Assembly: GCF_000719095.1 (NCBI RefSeq)
Contig: NZ_JOEH01000062.1
Span: forward strand, 1-7,563
Source: Streptacidiphilus jeojiense
GTDB taxonomy: Bacteria; Actinomycetota; Actinomycetes; Streptomycetales; Streptomycetaceae
Direction of reading: 5' to 3'
DNA: 7,563 bases
Translations under genes and position numbers: made by a program
Notes under the pieces: generated by a model
Seen by the model: only the letters and a program-made list of their open reading frames with translations
Database searches by the model: none
What the model was told of the DNA's origin: nothing
Shown here: positions 5,130 through 7,563 of the stretch, in pieces
How positions within the stretch are numbered: position 1 is the stretch's first letter
Layout of the letters: each line of letters starts with the position of its first letter

Positions 5130-6116
5130 ATGCAGCCCGAGCCGTCCGCCGCACTCCGCCACCGCACCGTCGAGGCCCCTGCCGGGCGCCTGCACCTGGT
5201 CGAGCAGGGCACCGGCCCGCTGGTCCTGCTCGTGCACGGCTTCCCCGAGTCCTGGTACTCCTGGCGCCACCAGCTCCCCGCCCTCGCCGCGGTCGGCTAC
5301 CGGGCGGTGGCGATCGACGTGCGCGGCTACGGCCGCTCCTCCAAGCCTGCGGAGACCGATGCCTACCGGATGCTGGACCTGGTGGAGGACAACGTCGCCC
5401 TCGTGCACGCCCTAGGCGAGGAGAACGCGGTGGTCGTCGGCCACGACTGGGGCTCCAACATCGCCGCCATCTCCGCCCTGCTCCACCCTGAGGTCTTCCG
5501 GGCCGTCGCCCTGCTGAGCGTCCCGTACGCGCCACCCGGCGGCCCCCGCCCCACCGACATCTTCGGCCAGATCGGCAGCCCCGAGCAGGAGTTCTACGTC
5601 TCCTACTTCCAGGAGCCCGGCCGCGCCGAGACAGAGATCGAGCCTGACGTGCGGGGCTGGCTCGCGGGCTTCTACGCCGCCCTGTCCGCCGACACCATGC
5701 CCGCCCAGGGCGAGCCCGACCCACACTTCGTCGCCCACGGCGGCCAGCTTCGTGACCGTTTTCCCGCCGGCATCCTCCCGGCCTGGCTGGCCGAGGACGA
5801 CCTCGACGTTTACGCCGGAGAGTTCGAGCGCACGGGTCTGACGGGAGCCCTCAACCGCTACCGCAACGTGGACCGCGACTGGGAGGACCTCGCCCCCCAC
5901 CGCGGAGCCCCGATCAAGCAGCCGGCCCTGTTCATCGGCGGCGCCCTGGACGCCTCCACCACCTGGATGTCCGACGCTATCGACGCCTTCCCCACCAGCC
6001 TCCCCGGCCTGACCGCCTCCCACCTCGTACAAGGGTGCGGCCACTGGATCCAGCAGGAACGCCCCGAGGAGATCAACCGTCTGCTGACCGGCTGGCTCAA
6101 CACCCTCAGAGGTTGA
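5130..6116 (+). CDS. Alpha/beta hydrolase, epoxide hydrolase type
   Basis: A 328-residue cytoplasmic alpha/beta-fold hydrolase. The oxyanion motif is HGFPESWYSW (36-45). The nucleophile elbow is GHDWGS (104-109) with Asp106, and the aspartate there (not serine) points to an epoxide hydrolase or dehalogenase rather than an esterase. The catalytic histidine is H305 in GCGHWIQQERPEEIN, and the acid is probably D274 in GGALD. Candidate lid tyrosines that would activate an epoxide are Y159 (YVSYF) and Y244 (NRYRN), which favours epoxide hydrolase. The enzyme would add water to an epoxide through an ester intermediate; the substrate is unknown. Start ATG at 5130 follows AGGAG with 7 bases between. 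Length is normal and no lesion is seen. The divergent XRE-cupin regulator is its likely controller, possibly sensing the substrate or product. Confidence 0.9.
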   Translation: MQPEPSAALRHRTVEAPAGRLHLVEQGTGPLVLLVHGFPESWYSWRHQLPALAAVGYRAVAIDVRGYGRSSKPAETDAYRMLDLVEDNVALVHALGEENAVVVGHDWGSNIAAISALLHPEVFRAVALLSVPYAPPGGPRPTDIFGQIGSPEQEFYVSYFQEPGRAETEIEPDVRGWLAGFYAALSADTMPAQGEPDPHFVAHGGQLRDRFPAGILPAWLAEDDLDVYAGEFERTGLTGALNRYRNVDRDWEDLAPHRGAPIKQPALFIGGALDASTTWMSDAIDAFPTSLPGLTASHLVQGCGHWIQQERPEEINRLLTGWLNTLRG

Positions 6117-6184
6117 ACCGCCAGGCGCGACCGGGGCTTCTGCACACGGAGCAGTTCGGCCCGCATACCCGAGCGCAGCGGCTA

Positions 6185-6210
6185 GAGGGTGTCTGAGAAG
6201 TCGTCAGGGG
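6185..6210 (+). repeat. Left terminal inverted repeat of the IS
   Basis: A 26-base repeat that matches the reverse complement of 7071-7096 at every position. Including the flanking TA on each side the symmetry is 28 bases (6183-6210 with 7071-7098). Confidence 0.95.
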
Positions 6211-7038
6211 GACTTGCCGAGCCGGTGGACGAGGAGGAACACAGTGGCGGCCCACACGGCGTTCTCCCAGCTGGCGCGCAGGTACTCGCAGTCCTTGGCG
6301 AGGCGGCGGTAGCGGCCCAGCCAGGCGAAACTGCGCTCCACCACCCATCTGCGTGGAGGTACCGCGAGGCGGGGAGTCGGCGGTGGGGGCTTGTCGTTGG
6401 GCGCCCAGTGTGTCGTGCTCCGCCATCGGACCGTTGGACCACGTCGATGGTCATCGCGACGGCCGCCTGGGCCCATTCGTGCAGTCGTTGTCCGCTGTAG
6501 CCCTGGTCGGCCCAGATGTGCCGTAAGCGGTCGTAGACCCGGCTGGCCATGGACAGGAGCACCATTGCGCCGTCGCGGTCGCCGACGTCGGCCGGGCTGA
6601 CCACGACCGCCAAGACCAGCCCGAGGACGTCCACCAGCAGGTGGCGTTTGACGCCAAGGACCTTCTTGCCGCCGTCGCAGCCGTGTAGGCCGCCGCGTTC
6701 GGTGCCGTGCACGCTCTGACTGTCGATCACTGCTGGCGAGGGCTACGGATCACGGCCCTGCCGCATCCGCTCGCGCTCCCGCAGAACAGCAGCGATCTCC
6801 TGCCAACGGCCCTCCATTCGCCAGCGCCGCCAGTAGTGGTAAACCGCCTGCCACGGCGGCAGGTCATGCGGAAGCAGCCGCCAGGCGCACCTGGCCCTCA
6901 ACCAGTACGAGATGCCGTTGACGATCTCCCGCCGAGGGTGGGCCACGGGGCAGCCACCGGTCTTGGGCACGGGATCAGCGGCTCCAGCACAGACGACTTC
7001 GCATCGGCCACATCCGTCGGGTAGCGCAGTCGCGACAT
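6204..7038 (-). pseudogene. IS5-family DDE transposase, broken by two frameshifts and an amber codon
   Basis: Pieced together in order, the protein would start MSRLRYPTDVADAKSSVLEP (ATG at 7038, GAAAGG 6 bases upstream) and continue PKTGGCPVAHPRREIVNGIS, LPPWQAVYHYWRRW, VIDSQSV (first Asp), GGKKVLGVKRHLLVDVLGL, ADQGYSG (second Asp) and RWVVERSFAWLGRYRRLAKD (catalytic Glu). Lesion 1: the frame changes at the C-run opposite 6971-6973, where one extra C would restore LIPVPKTGG. Lesion 2: an in-frame TAG at 6743-6745 between GRDP and PSPAVIDSQ, probably a former GAG. Lesion 3: a frame change between about 6405 and 6430, after VVQRSDGGA and before WAPNDKP. The first shift could be imagined as programmed frameshifting, but the other two make an active protein very unlikely. 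Confidence 0.88.
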
Positions 7039-7070
7039 GACACGCCTTTCTTTCCTCTCGACGCCGCTTG

Positions 7071-7096
7071 CCCCTGACGACTTCTCAGACACCCTC
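7071..7096 (-). repeat. Right terminal inverted repeat of the IS
   Basis: Perfect inverted copy of 6185-6210. The transposase start lies 32 bases inside this end. Confidence 0.95.
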
Positions 7097-7098
7097 TA

Positions 7099-7530
7099 CG
7101 GCCGGGTGCTGCGTGATTCTCACGATTATCCACAGCCTACTTGAGTTGCCAAAATGCGGGTATGAATTCAGCAATATTCGTCGCCAATAGAGTTGAGGAC
7201 CACTCGCAGCAGGGCTACTGCTCTCCGGACAGGGGATGCACTGTCGAGACAGGCTCTCTAAATCATCGCCAGCAGGTCAGCGAAACTGATCCCCGAATGG
7301 AACACGCTGGCTCAATTCGAATGCTGAAGCGAGTTCCCGACGCCCAATTCCAATGTTTCCACGTACAACTGATGAGCCATCACATGGCACCAGTAAACTA
7401 ACAGAAGCATAAGTGGCACGACGAATACCCAACCGATAGCAGGATGGGCACGTCGCGCCTCTTACTGAGGTTGAAAGCGTGATGGCCGTGGGTGGCTGAC
7501 GTTCCTTGATCCCTGCGGTACGACCGGAGC
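7099..7530. other. Gene-poor, AT-richer stretch
   Basis: About 430 bases with visibly lower G+C than the rest of the window, and without the strong third-position GC bias of the genes. Short ORFs exist on both strands (7141-7401 plus, 7277-7543 minus), but neither has a good ribosome binding site, a recognisable motif or actinomycete codon use. A perfect DnaA-box 9-mer TTATCCACA is at 7126-7134, and a small inverted repeat CTGTC-GA-GACAG at 7241-7252. I see no RNA gene. Confidence 0.5.
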
Positions 7531-7563
7531 ATGAAGTATGCACAGGGCGGTGGGCTGACCCCG
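7531..7563 (+). CDS. Start of an IS630-like/helix-turn-helix transposase, cut by the window edge
   Basis: The last 33 bases read MKYAQGGGLTP, ending exactly at the edge. This resembles the conserved beginning of many actinomycete IS630-type transposases (pattern MRYxxGGGLTxxE), which open with a winged helix-turn-helix. GGAG (7526-7529) is present but lies only one base before the ATG, too close for normal use, so the call rests on the short peptide alone. If right, the left end of this element should lie in the preceding 100 or so bases. Confidence 0.45.
   Translation, partial: MKYAQGGGLTP

Larger units (their letters stand above)
6185..7096. mobile_element. IS5-family-like insertion sequence (912 bp), inactive
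   Basis: The ends are perfect 26-bp inverted repeats: 6185-6210 begins GAGGGTGTCTGAGAAGTC and 7071-7096 is its exact reverse complement. A TA dinucleotide flanks each end (6183-6184 and 7097-7098), fitting a 2-bp TA target duplication as in IS5-family (IS427-type) elements. The inside is filled by a single DDE transposase gene on the minus strand, broken by three lesions. The insertion lies 68 bases after the hydrolase stop and splits a site that would have read GCGGCTACGG. Intact ends mean it could still be moved by a related transposase supplied elsewhere. Confidence 0.9.

Noticed and set aside
7141..7401. Plus-strand 86-codon ORF in the AT-rich patch
   Set aside because: No ribosome binding site, no recognisable motif, and codon use unlike the neighbours. 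A chance ORF is more likely.
1..7563. CRISPR array, tRNA, rRNA, toxin-antitoxin or phage-defence operon
   Set aside because: I looked for spaced repeats, tRNA-like folds and defence-type proteins on both strands and saw none that could be supported.

Overview
The window is high-G+C actinomycete DNA, most likely from Streptomyces or a close relative. The third-position GC bias, GTG starts behind GGAG-type ribosome binding sites, and the protein types (KimA-like APC permease, NarK, XRE-cupin regulator beside an epoxide-hydrolase-type enzyme) all fit. It reads as an accessory, rearranged region such as a chromosome arm or plasmid: four intact genes are separated by a cluster of broken gene pieces and a dead insertion sequence.

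Layout. (1) 1-1589: a leader able to fold over its own ribosome binding site, then a KimA/YdaO-like APC-superfamily permease on the plus strand. (2) 1590-1785: a convergent intergenic gap with strong hairpins. (3) 1786-3177: a complete NarK-type nitrate/nitrite transporter on the minus strand, with no nitrate reductase gene in view. (4) About 3305-4335: a gene graveyard. It holds part of a MerR-family regulator with a TGA in place of a probable tryptophan, a 59-bp piece of a second APC permease gene 83% identical to gene 1, a truncated deazaflavin-dependent nitroreductase (DUF385) piece, the frameshifted N-terminus of a tyrosine recombinase, and the C-terminal tail of an unrecognised protein. 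A 15-bp hairpin terminator closes it. (5) 4381-6116: a divergent pair, an XRE-cupin regulator (minus) and an alpha/beta hydrolase of the epoxide hydrolase type (plus). A TTGCCA-GAT-TGGCAA palindrome lies just upstream of the regulator start. (6) 6185-7096: a 912-bp IS5-type insertion sequence with perfect 26-bp terminal inverted repeats flanked by TA, and a transposase broken by two frameshifts and an amber codon. (7) 7099-7530: AT-richer DNA with no convincing gene. (8) 7531-7563: the first 11 codons of what looks like another (IS630-like) transposase, cut by the window edge.

How the parts relate. The regulator and hydrolase probably form one small regulated unit. The permease and NarK are independent ion/nutrient transporters with no operon partners here. 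I did not find a convincing new multi-gene system. The most interesting items are the structured permease leader, the compact mosaic of gene fragments including a paralogue piece of gene 1, and the palindromic operator candidate.
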